Source of the DNA: Aeromonas encheleia
Lineage (GTDB): Bacteria; Pseudomonadota; Gammaproteobacteria; Enterobacterales; Aeromonadaceae
DNA: 64,000 nt
Assembly: GCF_900637545.1 (NCBI RefSeq)
Contig: NZ_LR134376.1
Span: forward strand, 3,842,001-3,906,000
Direction of reading: 5' to 3'
The notes beneath the pieces were generated by a model. The model was not told where the DNA came from and ran no database searches. It worked only from the letters and a program-made list of their open reading frames with translations. A program made the position numbers and the translations under genes. Positions 25,186 through 35,484 of the stretch are shown here, in pieces (within the stretch, counting starts at the first letter, position 1; each line of letters begins with the position of its first letter).

Positions 25186-25260
25186 TTCGCCGCTTTAAAA
25201 ACAACTCCCGGCTCTTCAACTGGCGTTTGCTGAAACATGAGAGGCTGCAGCGCCAATCCG
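25182..25260 (-). repeat. Decayed tandem copy of the recO 3' end
   Basis: Direct repeat of the end of recO at an 82-bp offset. ACAACTCCCGGCTCTT and ACTGGCGTTTGC are identical in both copies. On the minus strand it encodes KRQLKSRELFLKRRSSLG and a stop, against KRQLKSRELFLKRKS and a stop in RecO itself. Confidence 0.88.
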
Positions 25261-25262
25261 CG

Positions 25263-25961
25263 TTAGCTTTTCCGTTTCAAAAACAACTCCCGGCTCTTTA
25301 ACTGGCGTTTGCCGAGATAGGGCTGCAGTGCCAGCCGGCTGAAACGCTTGGCCGCCTGCAGCAAGGGGGGACTGTCGAAACGCCCCTCGGCGAAGGCCAA
25401 CAGGTGGGCGCCGAGGAACAGGGTACGGGGATCCGGCGCCCGCTCGCAAGCGACAAAGCCGAGCTCGCGCTCGAAGCCGTATAACAGCTCGGGTCGGATC
25501 GCGGACTCATCGTCGGCGGCATATTCGAAGTCCACCGCGTAGCCGAGCGCCTGCAGCAGCAGGAACTCGAAGCGACGCAGGGGCAGCTCGGGTGTCTCGC
25601 CATCCGCCAGCGCCATCAGGGCACGGGCATAGGCATCGAACACCTCGGGAAAGGGGGTATGGGCTTCCAGCAGGTAGTAGACCAGCTCGTTGAGATAGAG
25701 GCCGTAAAACAGGCGGTCGCCGCCGAGACGCAGGGAGTGATCCGGGCATTCGACCTGGGCGAGGTTCTTGAGATCGCCCTTGCCACGCCAACTCAGGGTG
25801 AGCAGGGTGAAGGGTTGCAGCAGCCCCTTCAGAGGGGAGCGTGGCCCGCGAGAACCGCGAGCCACCAGGGTAAAGCGGCCACTATCCTGGGTGAATACCT
25901 CGACCAGCTGGCTGGTCTCCCGATAGGGCCGACTGTGGATGACGAAAGCCGGACTCAGCAA
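25263..25961 (-). CDS. recO: DNA repair protein RecO
   Basis: 232 aa mediator of the RecFOR pathway; loads RecA on gapped DNA and anneals strands. The N-terminal OB fold starts with AFVIHSRPYRETSQLVEVFT and the C terminus has RRFEFLLLQALGY and AAKRFSRLALQPYLG. No ATG is available: the open frame begins with TTG at 25961, 14 bases after the era stop, so translation is probably coupled to era. The family zinc-finger cysteines are largely absent, as in E. coli RecO. Confidence 0.9.
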   Translation of the reverse strand: MLSPAFVIHSRPYRETSQLVEVFTQDSGRFTLVARGSRGPRSPLKGLLQPFTLLTLSWRGKGDLKNLAQVECPDHSLRLGGDRLFYGLYLNELVYYLLEAHTPFPEVFDAYARALMALADGETPELPLRRFEFLLLQALGYAVDFEYAADDESAIRPELLYGFERELGFVACERAPDPRTLFLGAHLLAFAEGRFDSPPLLQAAKRFSRLALQPYLGKRQLKSRELFLKRKS

Positions 25962-25975
25962 TCGCTCAGCGCCAC

Positions 25976-26881
25976 TTAGTCATCGCCATAGCCGAGACTG
26001 CGCAGGGCGCGCTCGTCATCGGCCCAGCCCGATTTAACCTTGACCCACAGCTCCAGGTGAACCTTGTTCTGGAACAGCCGTTCCATGTCGAGACGTGCCT
26101 CTGTGCCTATGGTCTTGATCTTCTCGCCCTTGTTGCCGATGACCATCTTCTTCTGGCCTTCACGTTCAACCAGGATCAGGCCGTGGATATGGTAGAGACC
26201 GTTCTCCTCCACCTTGAAGCGTTCGATCTCCACCGTCACCGAGTAAGGCAGCTCCTCACCGGTGAAGCGCATCAGCTTCTCACGGATGATCTCGGAGGCC
26301 ATGAAGCGCGACGAGCGGTCGGTCACGTAATCTTCCGGGAAGAAGTGGTTGTTTTCCGGCAGCAGATCCTTGGCCCACTCGCGGATCTTCTCCACGTTGG
26401 TACCCTTCTCGGCACTGATGGGCAGGATGTGGGAGAACTTCATCTGTTGACCCAGCCACTCCAGGTGCGGCAGCAGGTCTTCCTTGTCCTTGACGTTGTC
26501 TACCTTGTTGACCGCCAGCACCACGGGGCAGGGCAGATGGCGCAGCTTGCCGAGCACCATCTCGTCATCCTTGGTCCAGTGGGTACCGTCGACCATGAAT
26601 ACCACCATGGCCACGTCCCCCAGCGAACTGGTGGCGGCGCGGTTCATCAATCGGTTGATGGCCCGCTTCTCCTCGATGTGCAGACCCGGGGTATCCACAA
26701 AGATGGTTTGATAGTTGTCCTCGGTGTCTATCCCCAAGATCCGGTGACGGGTAGTCTGGGGCTTCTTCGAGGTGATGCTGACCTTCTGGCCGAGCAGCTT
26801 GTTGAGCAGGGTGGACTTGCCCACGTTGGGGCGGCCTACGATGGCGACAAAGCCGCAATAGGTGGTATCTGTATCTGTCAT
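25976..26881 (-). CDS. era: GTPase Era
   Basis: 301 aa. Era binds the 3' end of 16S rRNA and acts in 30S maturation. The GTPase motifs are G1 [10 protein letters not shown]3 DTPG, G4 NKVD and G5 SAEKG; the C-terminal KH domain contains the [11 protein letters not shown] loop. It overlaps rnc by 4 bases, in the classical lepB-rnc-era-recO series. Confidence 0.97.
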   Translation of the reverse strand: MTDTDTTYCGFVAIVGRPNVGKSTLLNKLLGQKVSITSKKPQTTRHRILGIDTEDNYQTIFVDTPGLHIEEKRAINRLMNRAATSSLGDVAMVVFMVDGTHWTKDDEMVLGKLRHLPCPVVLAVNKVDNVKDKEDLLPHLEWLGQQMKFSHILPISAEKGTNVEKIREWAKDLLPENNHFFPEDYVTDRSSRFMASEIIREKLMRFTGEELPYSVTVEIERFKVEENGLYHIHGLILVEREGQKKMVIGNKGEKIKTIGTEARLDMERLFQNKVHLELWVKVKSGWADDERALRSLGYGDD

Positions 26882-27549
26882 GACAGTCTTTCCAATGCTT
26901 GCTGCGCCGCGGCCTGTTCGGCCTTGCGACGGCTGGTGCCGACCCCGACCAGCGGACCATCCAGGCCATCCACGTCACACTGGACGGTGAACTCCTGGTT
27001 GTGGGCTTCGCCCTTGACGTTGGTCACTGTGTAGGTCGGCAGGGATTTACGGCTTCCCTGCAAAATTTCCTGCAGCCGGGTCTTGGGATCCTTCTGCTCA
27101 ATGCCTGGCTTGATCTCGTCCAGGCGGCTGGCATACCAGCTCAGCAGCAGGGTCCGCACCGTCTCCAGATTGGTATCCAGATAGACTGCGCCGATCACCG
27201 CCTCGACCGTGTCGGCCAGGATCGACTCGCGGCGAAAACCGCCGCTCTTGAGCTCACCCGGCCCCAGGATCAGGTGATCCCCGAGATCGAACTCCCGGCC
27301 GAGCTCGGCCAGGGTCTTCTCCCGCACCAGGGTGGCGCGCATCCGGCTGAGGTCCCCTTCCGCCGCTTGCGGGAAGCGGTGGAACAGGTCGTCGGCAATC
27401 ACCAGACTCAGGATGGAGTCACCCAGGAATTCCAGTCGCTCGTTGTGACGGGAACCGGCGCTGCGGTGAGTCAGCGCCCGGGTCAATCGGTCTTGATCTT
27501 GAAAGACATGCCCGAGACGGGACTGCAGTCTGTTCATCTTGATATTCAT
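26878..27549 (-). CDS. rnc: Ribonuclease III
   Basis: 223 aa double-strand-specific endoribonuclease that processes rRNA precursors and regulates mRNAs. The RNase III signature [13 protein letters not shown] is near residue 36, the second catalytic acidic cluster is [13 protein letters not shown], and a dsRNA-binding domain fills the C terminus (about 153-222). The start at 27549 (MNIKMNRLQ) touches the lepB stop; ATG 27537 is an alternative. Confidence 0.96.
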   Translation of the reverse strand: MNIKMNRLQSRLGHVFQDQDRLTRALTHRSAGSRHNERLEFLGDSILSLVIADDLFHRFPQAAEGDLSRMRATLVREKTLAELGREFDLGDHLILGPGELKSGGFRRESILADTVEAVIGAVYLDTNLETVRTLLLSWYASRLDEIKPGIEQKDPKTRLQEILQGSRKSLPTYTVTNVKGEAHNQEFTVQCDVDGLDGPLVGVGTSRRKAEQAAAQQALERLS

Positions 27550-28473
27550 TTACTTGATTCCGCCAATGCGGTTGAAGCGCACACCAGTCGGTACCCAGCT
27601 TGGCAAACTGGAACCTTCCTCGCGCTCGAATTCGAAACTGATCCAGATGGCGACCGCCTTGCCCACCAGGTTCTGCTCGGGCACGAAGCCCCAGAATCGG
27701 CTGTCGGTACTGTTGTCGCGGTTGTCGCCCATCACGAAATACTGGCCTTCCGGCACCACCCACTCATCGGGGTAGGTCCCCGGCTGGCGGTAATAACGGT
27801 CGACCAGATCGGGCATCAGGGGGTTGCGCAGGGTCTCGTGAGAGACGCTGCCCAGCTGTTCGGTGTACCGATCCAGCGGGATCCCCATCTGGCTAAATTC
27901 GCCCCTTTGTTCAAACTTGACGTCGAGCTTCTTGAAGCCCGGGCACGTTTTCCCTTCCTGCTCCTCGCACTTGGGTCTGATCATCAGCTCCTTGTTGCGA
28001 TAGATGACCCTGTCCCCCGGCATGCCGACCACTCGCTTGATGTAGTCCACCCGGGTATCCAGCGGATACTTGAACACCACCACATCGCCACGCTCGGGGG
28101 CGCCTGTCTCCAGGAACTTGGTGTTGGTCACGGGATCACGCAGGCCGTAGGCGAACTTCTCCACCAGGATGAAGTCGCCCACCAGCAGGGTGGGCATCAT
28201 GGAGCCAGACGGGATCTGGAACGGTTCGAAGATGAAGGAACGCAGGATCAGCACCAGCGCAATGACCGGGAAGACCCCGCCGGTCTGTTCGATCCAGACC
28301 GGCATGGGGGCCACCTTGGCCAGCGTCTTCTCATCGATGTTCGGGCCGGCGTTGGCACGGGCTGCCGCAATCTTGGCCGCCCGTTGCTTGGACCAGACCA
28401 GCTTGTCGACGGTCCAGATGATGCCGGTCAGTACGGTGACAATCGCCAGGATCAGGGAAAAGGTGCTAGCCAT
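27550..28473 (-). CDS. lepB: Signal peptidase I
   Basis: 307 aa inner-membrane protease that removes type I signal peptides in the periplasm. Two N-terminal membrane helices (about 4-24 and 62-80) precede the catalytic Ser in PSGSMMPTL and the general-base Lys in DYIKRVVGMPGD; the box MGDNRDNSTDSR follows. It is directly adjacent to rnc and 3 bases downstream of lepA. Confidence 0.97.
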   Translation of the reverse strand: MASTFSLILAIVTVLTGIIWTVDKLVWSKQRAAKIAAARANAGPNIDEKTLAKVAPMPVWIEQTGGVFPVIALVLILRSFIFEPFQIPSGSMMPTLLVGDFILVEKFAYGLRDPVTNTKFLETGAPERGDVVVFKYPLDTRVDYIKRVVGMPGDRVIYRNKELMIRPKCEEQEGKTCPGFKKLDVKFEQRGEFSQMGIPLDRYTEQLGSVSHETLRNPLMPDLVDRYYRQPGTYPDEWVVPEGQYFVMGDNRDNSTDSRFWGFVPEQNLVGKAVAIWISFEFEREEGSSLPSWVPTGVRFNRIGGIK

Positions 28474-28476
28474 CGA

Positions 28477-30270
28477 TTAGTCCTTGCCTACGTGGAGGAT
28501 CGCGAGGAAGGCCTCTTGCGGCACGTCGACACGGCCCAGGGACTTCATCCGCTTCTTGCCTTCTTTCTGCTTGTTCAGCAGCTTCTTCTTCCGGCTCACG
28601 TCACCGCCGTAGCACTTGGCGGTCACGTCCTTGCGCAGGGCCTTGACGGTGCTGCGGGCGATGATCTGGTTGCCGATGGACGCCTGAATCGCGATGTCGA
28701 ACATCTGGCGCGGGATCAGCTCACGCATCTTCTCCACCACCTGGCGACCGCGATACTGGGCGTTCTCCTTGTGGGTGATGATGGCCAGGGCATCGACCCG
28801 CTCACCGTTGATCATGATGTCGAGGCGCACCATCTCGGAGGTCTCGAAGCGCTTGAAGCCGTAATCCAGCGAGGCGTAGCCGCGGCTGGTGGACTTGAGG
28901 CGATCGAAGAAATCGAGCACCACTTCTGCCATCGGGATCTCGTAGGTCAGGGCCACCTGCTTGCCGTGATAGACCATGTTGGTCTGCACGCCACGCTTCT
29001 CGATACAGAGGGTGATGACGTTGCCCATGTACTCCTGCGGCAGCAGGATGTTGCACTCGGCGATGGGCTCACGCATCTCTTTGATGTTGTTGACCGGGGG
29101 CATCGCAGACGGGCTGTCGATGTGGATGGTCTCGCCATTGTTCAGCTCGATCTCGTACACCACGGTCGGCGCCGTGGTGATCAGATCCAGATCGTATTCC
29201 CGCTCCAGGCGCTCCTGGATGATCTCCATGTGCAGCATGCCGAGGAAGCCACAACGGAAGCCGAAGCCAAGCGCGGTGGAGCTTTCCGGCTCGAAGAACA
29301 GGGAGGCATCGTTCAGGGAGAGCTTGTCCAGCGCATCACGGAATGACTCATAGTCATCGCTGGAGATGGGGAACAGGCCCGCATAGACCTGCGGCTTGAC
29401 CTTCTTGAAGCCCGCCAGCGCCTTGTCGGCACCGTTCTTGGCCTGAGTCAGGGTATCGCCCACAGGCGCGCCGTGGATGTCCTTGATGCCGCAGACGACC
29501 CAACCTACCTCGCCACAGCCCAGACCCTGGGTATCCACCTGCTTGGGGGTGAAGATACCGATGCGATCCACGCCCCACACCTGACCGGTGCTCATCACCT
29601 TGATCTTGTCGTTCTTCTTGAGCGAACCGTTCTTGATCCGCACCAGGGAGACGACGCCAAGGTAGGAGTCGAACCAGGAGTCGATGATCAGCGCCTGCAG
29701 CGGGGCATCCGGATCCCCTTCCGGGGGCGGGATGCGGGCGACGATCTCTTCCAATACCAGATCGACCCCCAGACCGGTCTTGGCGGAGCAGCGCACCGCA
29801 TCGATGGCGTCGATACCGACGATGTCTTCGATCTCTTCCGCGACCCGCTCGGGTTCGGCGGCTGGCAGGTCGATCTTGTTCAGGATCGGCACCACTTCCA
29901 GCTCCATCTCCATGGCGGTGTAGCAGTTGGCCAGAGTCTGTGCCTCAACCCCCTGACCGGCATCCACCACCAGCAAAGCCCCTTCACAGGCCGCCAGGGA
30001 GCGGGAAACCTCGTAGGAGAAATCCACGTGGCCCGGGGTGTCGATAAAGTTCAGCTGATAGGTGTTACCGTCTTGTGCCTGGTAGTTCAGGGTCACACTC
30101 TGTGCTTTGATGGTAATGCCGCGCTCGCGCTCCAGATCCATGGAGTCAAGCACCTGAGCCTGCATCTCGCGGGAGGACAGGCCGCCACAAGTCTGGATCA
30201 GACGGTCCGACAGGGTCGATTTACCGTGGTCGATGTGCGCAATAATCGAAAAGTTACGAATGTGTTTCAT
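28477..30270 (-). CDS. lepA: Elongation factor 4 (LepA)
   Basis: 597 aa ribosome-associated GTPase linked to 30S biogenesis and elongation fidelity. G1 is [10 protein letters not shown]3 DTPGH and G4 NKID; the domain order is EF-G-like, and the C terminus ([20 protein letters not shown]) is the LepA-specific domain. ATG 30270 ([14 protein letters not shown]) matches E. coli; an in-frame ATG at 30288 would add six residues. Confidence 0.97.
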   Translation of the reverse strand: MKHIRNFSIIAHIDHGKSTLSDRLIQTCGGLSSREMQAQVLDSMDLERERGITIKAQSVTLNYQAQDGNTYQLNFIDTPGHVDFSYEVSRSLAACEGALLVVDAGQGVEAQTLANCYTAMEMELEVVPILNKIDLPAAEPERVAEEIEDIVGIDAIDAVRCSAKTGLGVDLVLEEIVARIPPPEGDPDAPLQALIIDSWFDSYLGVVSLVRIKNGSLKKNDKIKVMSTGQVWGVDRIGIFTPKQVDTQGLGCGEVGWVVCGIKDIHGAPVGDTLTQAKNGADKALAGFKKVKPQVYAGLFPISSDDYESFRDALDKLSLNDASLFFEPESSTALGFGFRCGFLGMLHMEIIQERLEREYDLDLITTAPTVVYEIELNNGETIHIDSPSAMPPVNNIKEMREPIAECNILLPQEYMGNVITLCIEKRGVQTNMVYHGKQVALTYEIPMAEVVLDFFDRLKSTSRGYASLDYGFKRFETSEMVRLDIMINGERVDALAIITHKENAQYRGRQVVEKMRELIPRQMFDIAIQASIGNQIIARSTVKALRKDVTAKCYGGDVSRKKKLLNKQKEGKKRMKSLGRVDVPQEAFLAILHVGKD

Positions 30271-30403
30271 CGAGCAAGAATCACTCAAAATTAAGTTAGG
30301 GTCGGATATGAGGGCAGGATTTTACTGGATAACCCGGTCGACGGCCAATCTTTAGTCGACGGGCACCAGAAATAGCGCCTTGTCTGGCAGGCGTTAGGCA
30401 CCA

Positions 30404-30427
30404 TTTCGGGCACAAAGAGGCCCGAAA
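30404..30427 (-). other. Perfect hairpin between rseC and lepA
   Basis: TTTCGGGC and its exact complement separated by 8 bases, 14 bases after the rseC stop. There is no T tract, so it may be an RNA-stability or processing element rather than a terminator. Confidence 0.4.
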
Positions 30428-30441
30428 CAGGATCTTGCCAC

Positions 30442-30903
30442 TCAGGAGAGGTGACGGGTATTGAGTACCACACCGAGCATGCGAGGACCGTATTCCCCTT
30501 GCTCGAGCCGAGCAGAAAAGTAACGAACCAGTAAAAAACCTATGGTGCCGCCCAGCAGGCAGCTGAGGATGGTCACCCCCTCTCCCGCCGACAGCAGCGG
30601 TGCCAGCCAGAGCTGTCCGAGCAGGGCCCCCAGCAACAGACAGAACAGCGGCAGTACATAGACCAGGGCGGCCCCCCGCAAGATGCTTGCCTGCAGGATG
30701 CCGAGCCGGATCTGCTGACCCACCATGACTTCGGCGGTCAGCGCCACCCGCAGTCGCTGCGACTTCAGGGGAAAGGCCTTGGCGACGGTACCGGTGCCGC
30801 AGTTGGACTGCTGATGGCAACCGCTGCAGGCGGAGCGCCGTTCGCACTCCACCCAGGCATGTTGGCCATCGATGGCCACCACGGTCGCCAGCTCTTCACT
30901 CAT
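30442..30903 (-). CDS. rseC: SoxR-reducing / sigma-E regulatory protein RseC
   Basis: 153 aa inner-membrane protein. An N-terminal domain has four cysteines (CERRSACSGCHQQSNC) that probably hold a redox or metal centre. Two membrane helices follow (about 78-98 and 103-125). The start MSEELATVVAI at 30903 is chosen for family fit. It is last in rpoE-rseA-rseB-rseC and modulates sigma-E in E. coli only mildly. Confidence 0.92.
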   Translation of the reverse strand: MSEELATVVAIDGQHAWVECERRSACSGCHQQSNCGTGTVAKAFPLKSQRLRVALTAEVMVGQQIRLGILQASILRGAALVYVLPLFCLLLGALLGQLWLAPLLSAGEGVTILSCLLGGTIGFLLVRYFSARLEQGEYGPRMLGVVLNTRHLS

Positions 30904-30993
30904 TTCACTCACCAGAGGGCTCCAGACTAGCAGCAACAGATTTATCCAATCTGAACACGGCCGCCCCGCCCGGGCAAGTGGAATGGCTCAGTC

Positions 30994-31974
30994 TCATTGC
31001 ACCGCCTCGTTGCGCGCCAGCGGCTGCACCGACTCGGCGATGCGCTTGGCCGTCTCGGCCGGGACTTCCCCGACCACGGTGATCTCCACCCCGACCTCGT
31101 TGACATAGCTGACCAAGGAGGTGGCTCCCTGCCGGATCAGCTGCTGGCGCACCGCCTGCTTGGGATCGACCCTGGCCACATAGACAGAGAGATCCACCAG
31201 TCCATCCGACAACATCATGTAGTCCACCGGCAGGCTGGTGCTGACCAGCTGGTGGCGGTCCTGGGACAATACCTTGAAGCCGGCCGGCAGCCAGGTCAGA
31301 TGCCAGTTCAGGGTCTGCTGGGGGGCAGGATAGGCATCCTCCAGCTCCAGCGCCTCGGGCAGCTTGCTGTTGACCAGGGTCACCAGCCAGGGCGCCGGCG
31401 CCGACTGACGGTCCAGATCGACCCCCAGCACCTGCTCCACCAGGCTGCCTTCCCGATCCACCATGTCCACCCGCAGCAGCAGGTGGCTCTGTTCATCTAT
31501 CCAGAGCACGAAACCATATTTGTCAGTCTCTTTCGGCACCAATCTGACGACCTGTGCCACCAGACCGGCCACCCGGCTGCGGCCAGCCAGCACGGGATCA
31601 TAGCTTTCCAGCACCCGGGGCAGCGGCATCTTCACCAGGGTCGACCACACACCAGGGAAGCGCGCGCCCTTGAGCGTGTAGGGTTCGTGGGTGTTTTCGA
31701 AGAAGGTGTATTCATTCTGGCGCTGCAGGTACTCCACCGTCTTGCCATCGAGATAGCTCAGATGGGCCACCTCTTTGCCGTCGATCACCCCATGACTGAA
31801 ACGAATGGGTTCGAGGCGCCCCTGACGGGCCTTGACCATGGATAATTCGAAATTCTGTTGAGAGACGGCACTCTGCATCTGCTGCAACAAGGCCTCGGCC
31901 GACAGTTCGTCGGCCGAGGCCTTGGCACAAATTAGCAGGAGAGAGGCCAGCAAGATACGGCTGGACTGGCGCAC
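30994..31974 (-). CDS. rseB: Sigma-E regulatory protein RseB
   Basis: 326 aa periplasmic protein. The signal peptide ends near residue 21 (ICAKASA-DEL). RseB binds the periplasmic part of RseA and shields it from DegS until displaced by lipopolysaccharide stress signals. The MucB/RseB fold segments are visible (SHGVIDGKEVAHLSYLDG, VNEVGVEITVVGEVP). It lies 21 bases after rseA. Confidence 0.94.
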   Translation of the reverse strand: MRQSSRILLASLLLICAKASADELSAEALLQQMQSAVSQQNFELSMVKARQGRLEPIRFSHGVIDGKEVAHLSYLDGKTVEYLQRQNEYTFFENTHEPYTLKGARFPGVWSTLVKMPLPRVLESYDPVLAGRSRVAGLVAQVVRLVPKETDKYGFVLWIDEQSHLLLRVDMVDREGSLVEQVLGVDLDRQSAPAPWLVTLVNSKLPEALELEDAYPAPQQTLNWHLTWLPAGFKVLSQDRHQLVSTSLPVDYMMLSDGLVDLSVYVARVDPKQAVRQQLIRQGATSLVSYVNEVGVEITVVGEVPAETAKRIAESVQPLARNEAVQ

Positions 31975-31995
31975 GATCTGATCCCTAAAAATGCG

Positions 31996-32580
31996 TTATT
32001 CCTGGATCTGCTTGTCTTGTAGCAGACGTTGTTGCAACTGATGATCACGCAGGAAGGCATTGATCCGCTCACGCTGCTCTTGCATCTGTTGCTCGTTCAA
32101 CCCTTGTTGACGAGTCGTGGCGCGGTTCCCATCTTGCGGATAGTGCACGCTCACCGGCGTCGCACTGCCACCTACGGGTATGGTGTTGAGCACCGGGTTG
32201 GCCGGCATACCGTCCTGACCCTGATATTGCTGAACCCCGAAGATGACGGCGGCGGCAACCGATGCGGCGATGGCATACTGCCCCACCTGCTGGCTGACGC
32301 GACGCAGCAAGGGCAACACCTTGGCCCTGTGCACCTGTGGCGCGGCTGGCTGTACCGGCTTGGGGGCCAGTATGGTCGGTTCGTCTTCCAGCGCCAGCAT
32401 GATGCTGTCGCTGAGATCCAGTTGCAGATTGACCGGCAGGTCCCCCCGCATGGCATCACCGATCAGATGGTAGCGAGCCCAGGTATCCTGCAGTGCCGGA
32501 TCCGTTCCCAGCTCATTCAGTACCTCGACATCGCTCAGGTCGCCATCCATCAGGGCTGAGAGTTGCTCTTGATTTGCCAT
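31996..32580 (-). CDS. rseA: Anti-sigma-E factor RseA
   Basis: 194 aa single-pass inner-membrane protein. The cytoplasmic anti-sigma domain begins MANQEQLSALMDGDLSD and includes WARYHLIGDAMRGDLP; the membrane helix is about 100-118 (YAIAASVAAAVIFGVQQY), and the periplasmic part ends in a Gln-rich tail. Stress cleaves it through DegS and RseP and frees RpoE. It is 23 bases downstream of rpoE. Confidence 0.94.
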   Translation of the reverse strand: MANQEQLSALMDGDLSDVEVLNELGTDPALQDTWARYHLIGDAMRGDLPVNLQLDLSDSIMLALEDEPTILAPKPVQPAAPQVHRAKVLPLLRRVSQQVGQYAIAASVAAAVIFGVQQYQGQDGMPANPVLNTIPVGGSATPVSVHYPQDGNRATTRQQGLNEQQMQEQRERINAFLRDHQLQQRLLQDKQIQE

Positions 32581-32603
32581 AAGTTTGCCTGTCTTTCCCC
32601 AGT

Positions 32604-33185
32604 TTAATTCTCGATCAGAGGTTGCAGCTTTTTGTCGATTGCTTCCCTCGCCCGGAAGATACGGGATCTCACCGTACCCACTGGACAATCCATGATCTCC
32701 GCAATCTCTTCGTAGCTCAGCCCTTCCAGTTCACGAAGGGTGATCGCTGTTCTCAAGTCTTCAGGCAAGGCTTCTATGGCGGCAAACACGGTACGCTTGA
32801 TCTCATCGGTCAGCGCCAAGTTTTCCGGGGTGGCCACCTCTTGCAAGGCTTCACCACCACCATAATATTCAGCCTCGTCTGCTTCGACATCACTGCTGGG
32901 CGGTCTGCGCCCCTGTGAGGTCAGGTAATTTTTGGCCGTGTTGACGGCGATCCGGTACAACCAGGTGTAAAACGCGCTCTCGCCACGGAATGTCGGTAAC
33001 GCACGGTAAGCCTTGATAAAGGCCTCCTGCGCCACATCCGGCACATCGCCCGGATTGTTGACATACCTGGCCACCAGGTTGACCACCTTATGCTGGTATT
33101 TTTTTACCAACAGGTTGAATGCATTTTTATCGCCACGCTGGACCCGTTCAACCAGCTGTTCGTCCAGTAGATTCTGGTCGCTCAT
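32604..33185 (-). CDS. rpoE: RNA polymerase sigma-E factor RpoE
   Basis: 193 aa ECF sigma factor for envelope stress. Region 2 ([37 protein letters not shown]) and region 4 ([20 protein letters not shown]) match E. coli RpoE closely. It heads rpoE-rseA-rseB-rseC and is divergent from nadB. A GAACTT like the sigma-E -35 box occurs upstream (33246-33251), but no good -10 box follows. Confidence 0.97.
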   Translation of the reverse strand: MSDQNLLDEQLVERVQRGDKNAFNLLVKKYQHKVVNLVARYVNNPGDVPDVAQEAFIKAYRALPTFRGESAFYTWLYRIAVNTAKNYLTSQGRRPPSSDVEADEAEYYGGGEALQEVATPENLALTDEIKRTVFAAIEALPEDLRTAITLRELEGLSYEEIAEIMDCPVGTVRSRIFRAREAIDKKLQPLIEN

Positions 33186-33366
33186 CAGAGCCGTAAAACC
33201 CCCATCAGGTTATCGTTTTTCTTTTCCGGCCCTTTCTAAGCGCACAAGTTCAGACAGGAGGAATCAGAGAAAGTTCGCTTGCATTGAAAAAAATGTGATG
33301 CGAGCTGCATCACAACCCCCCTTGGGCTACCATGGGGCCAGTTCTTTATCCAGGCCAATGATACTT

Positions 33367-34974
33367 ATGAAAGCAAGTGTTGAATACCTTTGCGACGTAC
33401 TGATCATTGGCAGCGGTGCCGCCGGTCTGTCTCTCGCGTTGCGATTGGCAGATCAGGCCAAAGTCCTGGTTCTGAGCAAGGGGCCCATCAGTGAGGGGGC
33501 CACTTTCTATGCGCAAGGAGGCATCGCTGCCGTGTTCGACGAGACCGACAGCATCGAATCCCACGTGAGCGACACGCTCAACGCCGGGGCCGGGTTATGT
33601 GACCCGGCCGTGGTGGAGTTCACCGCCCGCAACGCCCGCGACTCCATCCAGTGGCTGATCCAGCAGGGGGTCCCCTTCGATCAGGAGGAGGATGCCGAGG
33701 GGGAGTCCCACTATCACCTGACCCGGGAAGGGGGTCATAGCCATCGCCGCATCTTCCACGCGGCCGATGCCACCGGTAAGGCGGTGCAGCTCACCCTGAT
33801 CGATCAGGTGCGGGCCCACCCCAACATCCGGCTGATGGAGCGCTTCAACGCGGTCGATCTCATCACCACCCGCAAGCTGAACCTGCCAGGCAACAAGGTG
33901 CTCGGCGCCTATGTCTGGAACCGCAACGTCGAGCAGGTCGAGGTGATCCGTGCCCGCTTCGTGGCGCTGGCCACCGGCGGGGCCTCCAAGGTGTATCAGT
34001 ACACCTCCAACCCGGATGTCAGCTCAGGGGATGGCATCGCCATGGCCTGGCGGGCCGGCTGCCGGGTGGCGAATCTGGAGTTCAACCAGTTCCACCCCAC
34101 CAGCCTGTTCCATCCGGACGACCCCAACTTTCTGCTGACCGAGGCGTTGCGTGGCGAAGGTGCCTATCTGCGCCGGCCCGATGGCAGTCGTTTCATGCTG
34201 GACTTCGACGAGCGCGCCGAGCTGGCGCCGCGTGACATAGTCGCCCGCGCCATCGACCACGAGATGAAGCGGCTCGGTGCCGACTGCATGTACCTGGACA
34301 TCAGCCACAAGCCGGCCGACTTCATCATCAAGCACTTCCCGACCATCCACGAGCGCTGCCTCGCGGTGGGGATCGACATCACCAAGGAGGCCATGCCCAT
34401 AGTCCCGGCGGCGCACTACACCTGCGGTGGCGTGATGATAGATGGCAGTGGCCAGACCGATATTCCCGGCCTCTACGCCATCGGCGAGGTGACCTACACC
34501 GGCCTGCACGGCGCCAACCGCATGGCCTCCAACTCCCTGCTCGAGTGCGTGGTCTATGCCCATCAGGCGGGGGCCGACATCCTGGCCAAGCTGCCCATGA
34601 GCGTGGAGCCGCCCAAGCTGCCGGCCTGGGACGAGAGCCAGGTGGATGACTCGGACGAACAGGTGGTGATCCAGCACAACTGGCACGAGCTGCGCCTGAT
34701 GATGTGGGACTACGTGGGGATAGTGCGGACCAACAAGCGCCTCGCCCGCGCCAAGCGCCGCATCGACCTGCTCAAGCAGGAGGTGCAGGAGTACTACGCC
34801 AACTTCCGGGTCTCCAACAACCTGCTGGAGCTGCGCAACCTGTTGCAGGTGGCCGAACTCATCGTCAACTGCGCCCTGCAGCGCAAGGAGTCCCGCGGCC
34901 TGCACTACAACCTGGACTATCCGGAGATGCAGCCGGACCCCAAGCCCACGGTACTGACACCGGATCGGGAATAA
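33367..34974 (+). CDS. nadB: L-aspartate oxidase NadB
   Basis: 535 aa flavoprotein, first step of de novo NAD synthesis (L-aspartate to iminoaspartate). The FAD motif [20 protein letters not shown] is near the N terminus; substrate loops [13 protein letters not shown] and [18 protein letters not shown] follow. The start at 33367 matches family length; ATG 33358 would add three residues. It is divergent from rpoE, as in E. coli. Confidence 0.97.
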   Translation: MKASVEYLCDVLIIGSGAAGLSLALRLADQAKVLVLSKGPISEGATFYAQGGIAAVFDETDSIESHVSDTLNAGAGLCDPAVVEFTARNARDSIQWLIQQGVPFDQEEDAEGESHYHLTREGGHSHRRIFHAADATGKAVQLTLIDQVRAHPNIRLMERFNAVDLITTRKLNLPGNKVLGAYVWNRNVEQVEVIRARFVALATGGASKVYQYTSNPDVSSGDGIAMAWRAGCRVANLEFNQFHPTSLFHPDDPNFLLTEALRGEGAYLRRPDGSRFMLDFDERAELAPRDIVARAIDHEMKRLGADCMYLDISHKPADFIIKHFPTIHERCLAVGIDITKEAMPIVPAAHYTCGGVMIDGSGQTDIPGLYAIGEVTYTGLHGANRMASNSLLECVVYAHQAGADILAKLPMSVEPPKLPAWDESQVDDSDEQVVIQHNWHELRLMMWDYVGIVRTNKRLARAKRRIDLLKQEVQEYYANFRVSNNLLELRNLLQVAELIVNCALQRKESRGLHYNLDYPEMQPDPKPTVLTPDRE

Positions 34975-34996
34975 CCCCTCCGCCAGTTGTCACCAA

Positions 34997-35020
34997 ATGA
35001 CCCCGCTCCGGCGGGGTCAT
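34997..35020. terminator. Hairpin between nadB and ygfX
   Basis: 10-bp perfect stem ATGACCCCGC / GCGGGGTCAT with loop TCCG between convergent genes; it lacks a long T tract. Confidence 0.65.
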
Positions 35021-35047
35021 CTATTGATAGGCCATTGGAAAATGCGG

Positions 35048-35434
35048 TTAACGAGGGGGATTGAGATGAATGGCGCGGGCCAGCGCCCGATAGTGCGCCG
35101 GCGCCAGCGCATCCGAGCAGAGCCAGAGTGATAGCTCGGGCAACTCGCCCTCTCGCAGCCGCAACCAGAGCACGCCGGGCAGGATGCGGCAGCGGGCCCC
35201 CAGCCGGTAACGCCGCCCCTGCCACTCCAGCCATTCACCATCCCAGATCAGCTCACCACGGATGAGCATGACCCGACGCCAGGCGAGCCAGAGACCCATC
35301 AGCCAGCAAGGCAGAAACAGCCCCCACTGCCAGCCCCGGATCAGGCTGGCGGTGGGCCACAGCAACAACAGAAATAGCATGAGCAGCAGCAGGCGCTGCC
35401 GTCGGGAGACGATGACGGGCATCACGACCCGCAT
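35048..35434 (-). CDS. ygfX: YgfX (CptA-like) membrane protein
   Basis: 128 aa. Two hydrophobic helices (about 14-30 and 36-52) precede a cytoplasmic basic domain with WLRLREGELPELSLWLCSD. It lies just downstream of sdhE, the invariant partner of ygfX in gammaproteobacteria. E. coli YgfX was described as a toxin that acts on MreB/FtsZ and is also implicated in SdhE-related flavinylation; its role here is inferred. Internal ATG at 35422 is an alternative start. Confidence 0.82.
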   Translation of the reverse strand: MRVVMPVIVSRRQRLLLLMLFLLLLWPTASLIRGWQWGLFLPCWLMGLWLAWRRVMLIRGELIWDGEWLEWQGRRYRLGARCRILPGVLWLRLREGELPELSLWLCSDALAPAHYRALARAIHLNPPR

Positions 35435-35484
35435 CAGGGGACTGGCTGTGGTGACGGGCTGGGCCGCATGTCAGGCGCGGGGGA

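Noticed and set aside
33229-33251. GAACTT as a sigma-E promoter for rpoE autoregulation
   Set aside because: The -35 matches but no acceptable -10 (TCTGA/TCAAA-like) occurs at 15-17 bp; not called.
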